From NCBI RefSeq assembly GCF_015832195.1, contig NC_052019.1:48549016-48613015 (forward strand): a stretch of 64,000 nucleotides of DNA. The letters run 5' to 3'. This document shows positions 28,463 through 40,100 of this stretch, piece by piece. How positions within the stretch are numbered: position 1 is the stretch's first letter; every line of letters starts with the position of its first letter. Both the position numbers and the translations under genes were made by a program. The stretch comes from Motacilla alba alba (Eukaryota > Chordata > Aves > Passeriformes > Motacillidae). A model generated the notes under the pieces. It worked only from the letters and a program-made list of their open reading frames with translations. It ran no database searches and had not been told where the DNA came from.

Positions 28463-28659
28463 TGACAATTCTTTAATTAATCTTCTTAACTCCTTGTGCC
28501 CGTGCTTCTTTGCAATACTTTCTGGATCATCTCCATATTTATTGGCTATTTTGCAAGCCCATGTGGCCTCAGGACAACTGAGTAGAAATGCTGCAAGTTT
28601 CTTCAAGCCAAATCTGGCTGCACAGTGAAGCAGGGTAGGAAATTCTTCCAAATGGCTAT
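28463..28659 (-). CDS. BANK1: BANK1 internal coding exon (ankyrin-repeat core), 197 nt
   Basis: Sixth and last exon found. Acceptor tttccattatacag, donor TTGTCA|GTAAGT on the minus strand. It has two bases of a split codon and 65 codons, phase 1 to phase 0. It holds the ankyrin-like repeat pair. The first repeat reads FPTLLHCAARFGLKKLAAFL (canonical TLLH-AA--G---L pattern). The second contains ANKYGDDPESIAKKHGHKEL. The paralogue BCAP (PIK3AP1) shares the pattern, but EATWA between the repeats and HGHKEL at the end fit BANK1 better. The frame stays open past the donor for about 20 codons, but the consensus gtaagt and the loss of homology after KELS place the exon end here. The next exon is not seen in the remaining 28 kb. 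Confidence 0.97.
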
Positions 28660-29559
28660 CTGTATAATGGAAACAAAGTCTTAAGAAACAGAAGTTCTGC
28701 TTTTATAGAACACCTTCTTCTATAAACATCTTTTGATTATTAGTGCTGTGGAATCACAGTTAGCAAACTCCCAATATTGAACCAACAGCCAAAGAATTAT
28801 TTTTTCAATTAACAGTTTTACAGTGCCTATACACATATCAGTACAGGAGCCTTTGGTGTAACTGAGAAATCTCATTTTTATCCTGACAGAGGAATTTCAA
28901 AGCACTTCAGTTCTACTGAGAAATAAGCTTTCTTGCAAAGGGCAGAAAATTCTACAGCCAAGACATGCTTTTGCTTAGGTAAATTATTTTTGAGTGGGAC
29001 ATTTTTACAGGTTTATGACACTATGTTTTGATATTAAAAATAATTTCTGAAAATTCAAAGGACTACCAGACACTTAGAAAAATTTTCTTATCCCTGTAAT
29101 GAAAAATCAGAGAATTTAAAGATTAATTAGATAAAAGTGTTTAGGTTTATCAGAAATAACATGATGTTAATTTCTATCAAAACATATTTTTACATTGGAG
29201 AACTGGGACATTCTGCTTACCATTTCAGCATCTTCCTGTATTTTAACTCTGAGTGACCACAAGTTACATACAACAACCACCACCAAACAAGCAACAGCAA
29301 AGAAAAAGAGTTCAAGCATAAAAAATACTTCTCTCTGCATTTATACTCTACTTTCTGAATACTTGTGGTTGACTGTGTACCAACTGGTCTATAACTCAGC
29401 ATGCAGTGTATCTCTTCTCCAAGCATGAACCCAACCTGCCCCAGGCACCATCAACTTTTTGCACCCTGAGGATCTTTCCTACCCAGTGCATGAAGGAATA
29501 CTCCCCCTAGTTTGCTTTGAGCCTGGCTCCTGCTAGGGCTCAACTGCCAGTCCCTTATT

Positions 29560-30160
29560 CATCTTATTCTCCATCACTGCCATCCTTCTATTCAATTCCA
29601 GTGATTTACTCATTCCCATAATTTCTTTCTTGAAGGGCTCCAGCCTAGTTAATTGGGCTCTGTAGAGAACCAACTCCACCACACACACTGCTCTCCCCTC
29701 AACCATTTCCAGCTTTTCTGTAACTGGTTTAAGACGACAGGAGAAGAGCTGCACATGATATTCAACTTTGGGATGAGCCATGTAATTCACCCATTGCCAT
29801 AATTACATCCTGTTTTGTTCTCCATTCCTTTTCTAATAATTCCTAGTATTTCATTAGCTTTTTGATCTGCTGCCTAGCAACAGGTTGATGTTCTCATGGA
29901 ACTGTGTGGTTTGATTCCTCAGCACTAATAGCCTGCTCAAATCCTCTCATTTTGGATGATACCGCAGGACTGCTTTTCTTCACTTGCACTACCTTAGCTT
30001 TTACCTGTAATGAATATCATCTGACATTTTACTGCATAATTACTAAATCTCTCATTCCCTGCTCCCCACAGGCCTTTTTCCTTGCTACACCAAACACTTT
30101 GTAACACTAGCAAAAAGAGATTTATCCCAATTGCCTGTCACCTGGCTTTGGTCAGTTATC
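29560..30160 (-). mobile_element. Ancient, diverged CR1-like LINE fragment
   Basis: Order and wording resemble old amniote CR1 copies in reverse orientation. They run from a block near 29745 about a 'gctgcacatgatattcaac', through 'cctagtatttcattagcttt' near 29840 and 'ggttgatgttctcatggaac' near 29883, to 'gaatatcatctgacatttta' near 30012. The match is clear only in patches, and both ends are vague. Divergence is far higher than in the other CR1 copies, so this is likely a remnant from before the avian radiation. A repeat-library search would settle family and limits. Confidence 0.6.
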
Positions 30161-31558
30161 CAACCATACCCTGTCAGTTACTGACTTAACCAGGTTTGCT
30201 GACTCAAAAAAAACCCTACAAGAAATTCATAAAGCCAGGCTTCACATTACAGAAGACTTATTTTATTAACACTTTTATTAGTTTGTCCTGTGGAGATAAA
30301 ACATTAACCTGCTTCTAGGTCACAGGGTCGCCTGAGAAACTGGATTTGGGCATCAACTTCTGGTTTGGTCACACCTCCTAGTACTAAACATGAAATATTG
30401 CATTGTTAGAAAGCCAGATATTCTACTTCAAAATTTCTTCAGAGCTCTTAAAGAATGCCAGTTAGTCCTGGTAATGTCTTTGTGTTCAACCTGCCTATTT
30501 TTGCAGTAACTTCATGGTCCGTTCAACTCCAGACAGTCTATTTCCATCTGTCTCCAGGGCTCATCCAGGGCTACAGCTTGGGAATTTGACACAGTTTTTT
30601 CTATCTTTCTTAAGTTTTATTTTATATCCCTGTCATCAGTTGTTCTACAAGTTAGCCAGCACATTTTCAGCCCATAGTGTGGTAGAAGAAGTTATGACTT
30701 GTTATGGAAATCTCTAAGCCGCCAGTGTTTAACAAACTTCCTAAGTTTTACATTCTTCTGCATAGTGAAATCTGGCTCATTTGTGTCCTTCCCCTGCCCA
30801 CCCTTTTTGCTCCAGCAGGATCATAGTATGGGAGAGAGTAAAATCTCACCCCAATATTAAATATAATGATCAAGACCAGTTCTTGGAATAGGCATAGCTA
30901 AGTACTAACTGAGAAAAAAATGTTAGGATAATTTTGACTGCATTTTGGACAAAGAATATTCCAGCACTATCCCACTCCAATATTATTTTGACAGAAGGTA
31001 TTTCAGTGGGCTACAATTTAATCAAAAGTACCATCAACAACCCTAAACTGATTTTTAAATAAATTTAGGGTTCCCTGACTTTTATTTCCACCAGGCAAAG
31101 AAAAATCTAATCAAGAAACTGTAAATACACAGCACCTGTGTAAATCAAGCCATGTGTTTTAGAAACCTTGGCAGGTTGAACTTCCATCAACAAGAGTATG
31201 TGTTGTAGTTTATACTCCCTTGTATTTGCAGTCTGCTTTAAAATCCTTTGGGCTACCATAGGCAATCTTAAAACTGCATAGCAGCTAAGGTTTTTGAGAC
31301 AAGTACATGCTACACAACTTCTTTACTCAGTATTGCTCAACAATTTAATTAAAGTTCCACAAACTGGGTCTGATTCTGTCATTTGAAGAACTATCATTTT
31401 TAGCCCAGAGTATATGCATTTGACTTCTTACTTTTGTCTAGATTTTTCTAAATCTAAGAAAAAATAGGATTCTCTTTAAAAAAGTGTTCAAATCTGAGCT
31501 AATATTAAAAAAAACACCTCCACAAATCCTCAAACTGCTTTTCTTAGTACTTGTGGGC

Positions 31559-31630
31559 TTTGCTATCTGTTTTTTTTAGATAGCAAAAAAACAGATATCT
31601 AAAAAAATACAGTTATCTGTTTTTTTAGTC
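31559..31630. repeat. Interleaved AT-rich inverted repeats
   Basis: A perfect 10-bp stem TTTGCTATCT (31559-31568) pairs with AGATAGCAAA (31578-31587). The same segment can instead pair TATCTGTTTTTTT with AAAAAAACAGATA just downstream, and a further TATCTGTTTTTT copy follows at about 31614. This gives alternative hairpins in roughly 70 bp. Confidence 0.9.
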
Positions 31631-32593
31631 CAGCAATGCAATAGGTACTCAATAGTTTGCACCCTGTTAGGCAACACCAGAAGGTCAAATATAGTCAGTA
31701 AAAAGAGCCTTAACACAGGTCCAAATGACAATAACATGGTCCAAATTAACTTCCACTCATACTAATGAAATTAAAAAAAAAAGGTTACAAATCTGAAAGG
31801 CAATCAAGTCTATATTACCAATGCTATGATTTCTTCAACAATAGAAAGAGAGGAAGAGTAGGTGGTATTAATAAGCTGGCTCAGGCAGGTATATACCTGC
31901 CTAGAATGCATTTCTGCACTCAAAGTAACACAGAGCAGAGGTATTCTACAGTCCTTTCAGCTCCTTGCACTTCAGCTGTTTTTCCTGGTCGCCACTCAAC
32001 TCCTCCCTAGCTGAGTTTGACACTCAGGCAGGGCTCCTATGCTTACATACTTTGAACATTACAGGAAACTACATCATTAACAAATGAAATACCTTAGCCA
32101 GCCATGGAGGATGGTAAAAAGAAAGAAATTTATAAACCAATTTCCTGAGACAAACTTTTTTTATATTGAAAAAAAAGAAGTTTCTTGTCTTTGTTTGCTT
32201 TGCAATTGCTTTTCTTTAAATTGGTTGTAGGATTCAGCTGGTTCTTAATCTGGATGGGACAAGATACGTCATACAGAGAGCCTTGTTTGCAATTTCATTT
32301 CAGATTTTTGTAATCAATTTCTTGATAGGATTACATTCAGGGTTCATTCACTTATCTCAGCACTGAGCCTTAAGTTTTCCTTGGCCCTGTTTTTTACAGC
32401 AACACTTCTACGTGGCATTGGATAAAGCTGTTTACTCTTTATGTATCTGTAATTATCACCACTGAGTGTAAATGACATAATGCTGAGCATGTATTTAAAA
32501 TACTAAAAAATTGAAGAAAAACTAGATATCATCTCCAAGCCAAGTGTATAGCATGAAGAAGAGATACTCTGACTGCTTAGAAAATAAGTTGCA

Positions 32594-32635
32594 AAGGCAG
32601 GAAAACTTTAATAATAAGGCAGGAAAACTTTAATA
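32594..32635 (+). repeat. 22-bp tandem duplication
   Basis: The unit aaggcaggaaaactttaata occurs at 32594 and again at 32616, a period of 22 bp with just under two copies. The copies are nearly identical, so the duplication is recent or conserved. Confidence 0.9.
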
Positions 32636-35600
32636 AAAGCAACATTGGTGGTGTAGTGAGATCTTCTACATAAAATAAAAAAGGAAATGAATGGTTTATA
32701 TGGACAGTTTTGGTCTCTTCTGCTCATGAACCTGAAGCCTGGTGGCACTGAGTTGTGACACAAGGCAAGAAGTCATTGTGAGGACCCACAGACGACTGAG
32801 CTTCACTAACTTCAGACAGTCTTCAATATTCTGATTTTCAGGCACTCAACCGGCAGCACCCTGCACTCACACAAAGTAGGATGCAATCTTCAAGGGCCAA
32901 ACTTTCCCAGCCTTGCCGATGAGCCCTCCCTCAAAGCCCTGAACTACCTGAGGCTGCCTCAGTACAACTGTTGTCTTGGTAAATGCGATGCTGACAGTGG
33001 AGATGGCTGCTGTTGTTTCAGCAACCTCAGCAGCATTTCAGTGACCATTTCTGCATACTGCTGGTACCAGTAGTCACTCTCTGCTAATAATAATTAGCTA
33101 GTAACATAAGCTAATAGCTTTGCCTCCCATGCAGTGAAGGGAAAAAGATGTTCTTGGACTTGGCCTCTCAGAAATTCCTCCCCCAAATCCATATGTAATT
33201 ATGGAATACAGAAAGGTTAATGACCTCAAAAGAGATGATTGAAGCTCCCTGGTCTTTGTGTTTTGCCTTCATTGTGAAAAGAGAGATCACTAATTGTTTG
33301 AATCCCTTCCAAGTCAGTAGGAAAATGTGAAGAACTACTCTCCTTCCAGCAGGTTCTACAGCAGAAATCAATGACAACTATGGGTACCACTGTCAAAATA
33401 ACAGGTAAGAAAAGCCCACTACAAGATCTATTTGTGCTTGTTTTTTAAATTGTAACTGTTCTTTAATTGTCATTTCTCAAAATTGAGCTGAGCACTTAAG
33501 ACAAACTAGATGTTCTGCTGTAAAGAAAATTCCATCATACCATGTTTAACCACTTCAAATAAGGTTTTGCATTATACACAGTAGGAAGAGGCTGTAATTA
33601 GTTGAAAGCTCATGTGCTTTAGGCAGAAAATACCATTCTTGAACTTGCAAGTTTGTCACATTGAATTGGTGAAAATTGCTGGAAATTTTGTTTGCTGTGA
33701 AACCGGAATAACTGGTACATTTCAGCTAACCATACAGAACTGAGCAAAAGCAGTAAGAGAGTAGTAGGGGTAAAGTAGCTTTTACTCATCATCAGTCCTT
33801 TAATGGAGAATGTTAACAGTGAAAAGCTGTGGCTTTTGGCACCTACACCAAAAACTAGTTAGCAGATGATCACAAGCTGGAAGGAAAGGTTAAAGGGAAA
33901 GTCCTCAAGTGTCACATTATTAAGTGCTTTAAGGTGGCTTCTTCAACTTTCAACTTACATTGATGCCAATGCTTGCTTTTAATTAAAGTTCTTTTTGACA
34001 TACACAAGGTTAAGAGTGGGGTTTTTTGGTATGTTTTTGTCCTGTCATAGTCCTTTCTCTTCTCTGCAGAGAATTCTGCAAAACCTCAGCTATAAAACAG
34101 AGCATAAAATCTAATAATACTCTGTCATAGCATTGTCTTAGCCTGTGGGAATTTTCATAAAATTGAAGTAAGGAAACATAGCAGCCTACAGCGATATTTC
34201 TGCACATCTTGTAAGATATCCTTCTTTTATTTCTCCAATTATTGAAACAGGACATGGTTGTTTTTCTTAGCAATTTAAATAGCACCTGAGATGACTTCTA
34301 CAGTGCCACTACCAGTACTTTCTCTCTCCCCCCATTATTCTGCCAGAAGCTAAAAACCCAGACTCTATTTCTTCTTTTGGGATAGATGTTTCAACTTGGA
34401 AAAAGGAGTTACAGAAATCAGGACAGAATTTGGTATGTTGCTAGCAGTTTTAGGTAACAAGAAGCACTGTTTTCTATAAAGCAAGTTCAGGACTTTTCAT
34501 AAGTGCCAATAGTTGAGTTTAATTAGAGAAATAGCAATAGATCACTTGTAAAAAGGGAAACTTAATTAATAGTGGAAAATGAAGCAGGTTTTCCTCAAGT
34601 AAATTGTTATTTCTTGGACAGGAAACAATGCAACAAAAATTCCCAAATCTGAGGATTCTGAGAATCAGGGCTTTCCAAAAAGAAACATATTTCTCAATAA
34701 ATATTTTGAAATATGACTTTGGATTTGTTGGTATGGTTTGACTGGATTCTATTATCAGAATATAAAGGAAGAATGTGCACACAATATACCTCAAAATCAG
34801 TTCAGTATGGAATGTACAATGTTTCAGACCGTATTTCCACCTTTAGTCATATTCTTTCACAAGAGATGACACCACCACTAAAAATCCCAGACAAGTCTTG
34901 GCTCTGTCTCCAGTTAAAGCTGTTTGTTAAACACAACATTTTCCAGTGGCTTCTATTCAGTCCATATTTAGCTTACTCATCTGTATCAGAGTTAACCTTT
35001 TGCACCTTTGCCACCTATCTTGACATTACCAGCCTAGACACTGACTGCTCACAAATACTGCATTGTCACACTAAAAAAATGTTGAACAGCCAATCTGGGC
35101 ATGGGATTGGCACCTTAAAAATATGCAAGCAAGCATGCATCTCATGATAGTTTGATCTAAACAACTGTCTGTAGAGGAAAGCATCATACTGCATTTTAAT
35201 TTCATTGCATCATATTCCTTTTGTATTTACTTTTACACTCCCAAGTTTTTAATCACACAGATCATACTTTGAGAAGTCAAACCATGCAATTCATTAGTTA
35301 TCCAAAAAATTAATCTTAAGTTCTTCATTCTTTATTCATTTTGAGGTCATATTGAGATCTTTCAAGTGCAGCAATTTATCAGATGCACCCTGATGTGCAA
35401 GAATGTTCAAATAAAGCATCCACATAGAACAATACAGTTTCTCTTCCCTATACCTCACGCTGAAAGCTTGCACTCCCTCCCATCCACTACTGGACATGTC
35501 TAGTGGCTGTTTGGGATGCTTTTATGGGAGTCAAAGACACAGGTTTATATACCTTTCAGGCAGAAGAGGGATAAGAGGCTAAGCCTCCCACATTCTGAGT

Positions 35601-37026
35601 GCTTCCAGCACTGCAAACACATCTTTATTTCCATGAAGAATCTGGGCATCTAACACTGCACCTTCTTTTTGGGCCATGAATCAAACCAGTTCATTTTAAG
35701 GTCAATATCGGCTCAAGCAGCCAACTTACTCTTACACACAGGCTTTTTTTGATGCCATACCGGGTTGGTTAGCATTATTCTCAATATTCAAAAACACCAC
35801 CTGATTTAATAGTTATTAGAGAAGTAAAAAATCTTTTGCTCATCAACTAATATTTCACATAGGGAAAGACTCTTGAATCAGTGTTATCCACCCCCATCCT
35901 GCAGTCTTGCACAGGAAAATGTCAAGGACAGGCACCTCATTTATTTGCTCCCACTAACTTTGATGTTTAAGCTCATTTTTATATTACAAGTTGAATCATG
36001 TTTATCTAATACAGAGGAGTGAATTGCATCAAGAAAAGGAAAGGAAACATGTTGGCAATCCCAGTAGTGCTACCTTCAGAACTTGCTTGTATTTGGTTAT
36101 GAGAAGTGCTAGGTTCACTGATTGTACAGAGCTCATTTCTCTCTCAAAACCGTAGTTCAGCTACACAAAACAGAAGTCAAGCAGCATCCTGAACACATCT
36201 TTCTCAAGTATTTTAGAAGGAAAACACATTTTCTTGAGTAAGGTTTTTCCTCAAAAGTTTCCTAAAAATGCTGAGGTTTAATACACATTTGAAATAACAT
36301 CATAATGATGCTTTCAAAACACAAGCTAAATAACCATACTCTTGGTTTACTGAAAACCAGTTTGAATCCCTAGCAAGTGGCTTATGAATCAAACCAGGAC
36401 CCTCCATTTAGTACTAAGAGCAGCTTCTGTTGATGCATGACTGAATTGTCCATATAATGTATCTACTTTATAGAGAAATCCTATTTTAAACTCACTGGGA
36501 TGCCTTCTTTTAAAAATTAAAAATAACAAAATTATCTTTTTGCCAGAAGTAAAGAAAACCATTAAGTGCATAGGTACTAAAAGTGACTGGAGAAGTTTAA
36601 TGCTGTTATAAGATCAAAAGCCATCCATTCTTTTCAGATACAGAAAACTCTTTCCCATGGATTTCCCCCATACTTGGAAAAAGTGCAGTTTAAACTGCAT
36701 TGCAGAAGAGCAATTAGTAAAAAACATATAATGTACAGGCATTTCCACTTGACTCTTATTGCCCATTTTCTCTGTAAGCATGAATTTGCTCAGCTGCAAA
36801 GCTGTCAATTTGCAGTTAATCCAGAGAAGTATAAATACAAAGTACTGAGTCACAAAGTAATGATTTACAGAATTATTTCTCCCATTTTTTCTGCTTATGT
36901 TGCCTTTATTGTGGATTTTTCCATTTCACTAGAGGCTTTCAATACTTAAGGATTGTCTTATTAACATTTATAAGTAATAACCACAGCATCAGTAATAAAA
37001 ATCAATACATAAAACAAGTGACTCAC

Positions 37027-37147
37027 TAGCTTGGTGATGGTGCTCCTCTTCATTTTGGAATGGGCTGAATTCATAAGTAGATATTTTGCTTTTAAATAAT
37101 GAAGTCAGAACATTGTCTACCTTCTCTACAGAAGAAAATTTCAATGC
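37027..37147 (-). CDS. BANK1: BANK1 internal coding exon (DBB-to-ankyrin connector), 121 nt
   Basis: Fifth exon in transcript order. The acceptor has a long pyrimidine run (tttctttcttttaaacag), and the donor is GCTA|GTGAGT. It has 40 codons plus one base, phase 0 in and phase 1 out. The peptide includes SVEKVDNVLTSLFKSKISTY followed by EFSPFQNEEEHHHQA. By memory this corresponds to the 'EELDGVLTSIFKHEIPYYEF' part of human BANK1, a helical segment before the ankyrin repeats. The Glu/His-rich tail (EEEHHHQ) is a local low-complexity variant and may be lineage-specific. The trailing A joins AT of the next exon to give Asn, matching the Asn at the same place in human. Confidence 0.94.
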
Positions 37148-40100
37148 CTGTTTAAAAGAAAGAAAAAAACAGAAAAAAATTAGTGCATTTGTTGCATATG
37201 TAATTTTAACTTTATTGTCAGTATGCTGGTGAATCAAATTACTCAAAACAGTATTATGGCAAAATCTCTTTCAGTAAGAGAAGCACAGTTTTTGAAAACT
37301 ATAGAAGCGATATTTTAATACAAAAGAATTATGACAACATGATCCAACTGTATGTAAACATGCATTATAACATATGAAGTTCAGACATGACTTAAAAACT
37401 TCTGGATGAAGAGTAAGGACAGGAAGATCTAGGTTGTACTACAGCAGTAATTCAAGGTGAGTTAAAGATTATAGTTGCGCTCTGTTACCCAAAACTTTTA
37501 TATTGAGGTTGCGGACTTGTCTAGGCAGGAAACAGCTTCAGTTTCATCAGCCAAGACATAACCTTGTTGCCAGAACAAGAAACTGATATCAACCAGATAG
37601 ATCAGCTTCCTACTAAACACACAGTGTTTGGACAAGGGAAATCTGCACTGACTGTCAGATTTTGGAGTGCCTCTTTCTGGACAGAAAGTCGAGATCTATG
37701 CCTAACAACTTCCAAGGTAGCCAGAATAAAACATTTCTTTGCCTGGCCTGACAAGAGCAGCCTGACTACAGAGATTTGAAGAGTAAGGACATTTTATACC
37801 AAGCACTACAGCTGTGTACTCCAGTCTGTGCTGCACCGGGCACCAAAAAGAGCTCAGCCACAGCAAAGAGCTCAGGGAGAGTTGCTTTACTCTGCTCAGG
37901 GTCAGTAGCCCTATGTTAAAGTTTGCTTTCCCACAGCTGGACTGTCTCTGGTCAGGATGATTCTGAGATGGCTAAAATGGAACATCTTCAGACATGCTTA
38001 GCATATGAATTTAAAGAGAAAGTCCATGACTGACATGCTGAGGAGAAAATGACAGGGAGGTGTACTGATAAAACATGAAGTTTAATTCCCAGGGCTGTTA
38101 AAAGGGAATAAGAAAAGTAACTATGGCATGATCAGAAAATGTGGAATGCAGAGGCAGGATATAATTTTCATCCAACTCCTACCAAGAATTAGAAAATACA
38201 TTTATGCAGGTAGGAAGCTAACAATATGATTGTTTATTTCTCCCATAATTAACTCTGGCCTTTCTAATATTAAGATACGTAAAAAACATTGCATTTCTTT
38301 TCATAATTCACTTTTCAACACTACATCCTCATATGTATTCATAATTATTGAATTAAAAATACTAACAGTCTTCAATACAGAAAGGAATAAGCATTAAGGA
38401 AAGACTCCACCTAGGAAAAAAGAATAAAAATCTATCCTGAGCACAAGATTTACTGTGCAAATTCAGAAAGCATATGCAAAACCTCCCAAAATATCTATAA
38501 AACCCCCAAACTACTAAGAACACTACATTTACATGTTATTAAGAGGAATAATATAAAAATTCAGTAAGGAAACCATACTATTCTCTCTCATCCCAAATAG
38601 GTCTTAGATACATTATCATTACACTGCCTTAACAGAGCTCAATCTAGAGTAGGACAAAAGCAAATAGCAACACAGGAACTAGCTCAGATGAGTGTGTATG
38701 ACAGATCCTGTGTCATGAATAAAGAGGCTCAAAACCATCCAGTACCAATGAAGCAGCTGTGTAGTAGATACCCCACTATGCAGAGAATAAGAATTTAAGT
38801 GGGCTTCTAGGCAAACTAAGTTTGAACTAATACTTTTAACCTCCATTTAAAATGGCAGGGATACCCCCCTACACATTATGCTCTCTACCTAAACTTCTCT
38901 GCTCAAAAGAAAATCAACAAACAAACAAAGCTCTCCTCAACAATTCCTGCCTCTTATCTTGTGTCCTGAAATTCCAGAGGAGCAATTTCAGACAGAATCC
39001 ATTTCAGACTGTACTGTATATCCAGGAGAAATAAGCACTACACAGTCTCTTTTCAGCAAACATTCTGGGACATCTTGCCTACAAATCTCTACTTTTTAAT
39101 AGGAGCTGAGACCAAAACCCTTCCTCATCCCTTTTATTCAGTCAGAAACCTATGGAAGAAGTGCCTTAAGAATGCATAGCTCTTACTTCATACTCAGACA
39201 ACCAAATTTACATAGAATAAAACAGTGTTTTACAACCTAAGGTAGAAACAAGCTCTTGAACAGAGAAGAGCTTCAGGAACTCACAGCAAAAATTCTCATA
39301 CTTCAATAGGCCTTCTCTCCAATGACCAGCCTACCCACTTCTATGAATTGCAAGTCAGGAACAATCACTTCTTATACAAAATTATCAGTGAAATTTGCTT
39401 CAAGTTTCCCACCTCAACTTTTTGTTTTTCCTTTTACTCTTGGGATGTAAAATCTGAGGGCTTAAGCAAAGATTTAACAAGCTATGCTGTTAACTAAACT
39501 GAAATGGTGAGCTTTGTTGTGCTACTCTATAGCAAAGAAACAAAAGGAAAAAAAATATTAGCTATTAAAAAAAAATAGGCAGCTATGTCTTTTATCTCAC
39601 ATACAGGAGGGCCTGTTCCAGCATTTATGTGAAGACAGCAGCTAAAACAACAGGAAAACAGAAGTAGGAATAGGGCCACTCTGCACTATCCAGCTCCATA
39701 TCATAAAAGGCCTCTCCACAAGAAACAATTTGGTTTAGAGACTGGTACTTTACTGCCCATTCCTGCCCCAGAGCACTCAGAGACTCAAAGTCTACTTAGA
39801 TATTTTAACATACCCTACACAGATCTCTATAGGCCCAAGAAATCTTCCCAAGAAATCTCACCAACATTACAAACCAACAGAAGCAGAACTGCATTTAAAC
39901 TTGAAGTCAGGCACCCTGCAAGAGAACTCTGAGCCACTCAGGAGTTTAGAAAGCCCACCTTTTGTCCAAATAAAGATTTACAACAGTAGAGAAAATACAC
40001 AACACTGTTAGTTTCTCTCTATGTCCTTGCAGCCCCCCAGAACTAAGCTAGTGACTTTGCAGACAATTCTTCCCACACTCTCTGAAGCAGAGCCAACTAT

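Larger units (their letters stand above)
28660..37026 (-). other. BANK1 intron (8,367 nt) between connector and ankyrin exons
   Basis: Phase 1 intron with donor gtgagt at 37026-37021 and acceptor tatacag ending at 28660. It contains an old CR1-like fragment near 29560-30160, an interleaved AT-rich inverted repeat at 31559-31630 and a 22-bp tandem duplication at 32594-32635. A 144-codon plus-strand frame at 34713-35147 looks like chance. Nothing else is recognisable. Confidence 0.9.

Noticed and set aside
34713..35147. 144-codon plus-strand open frame
   Set aside because: No recognisable domain, no convincing splice sites, and antisense inside an intron. Likely chance.
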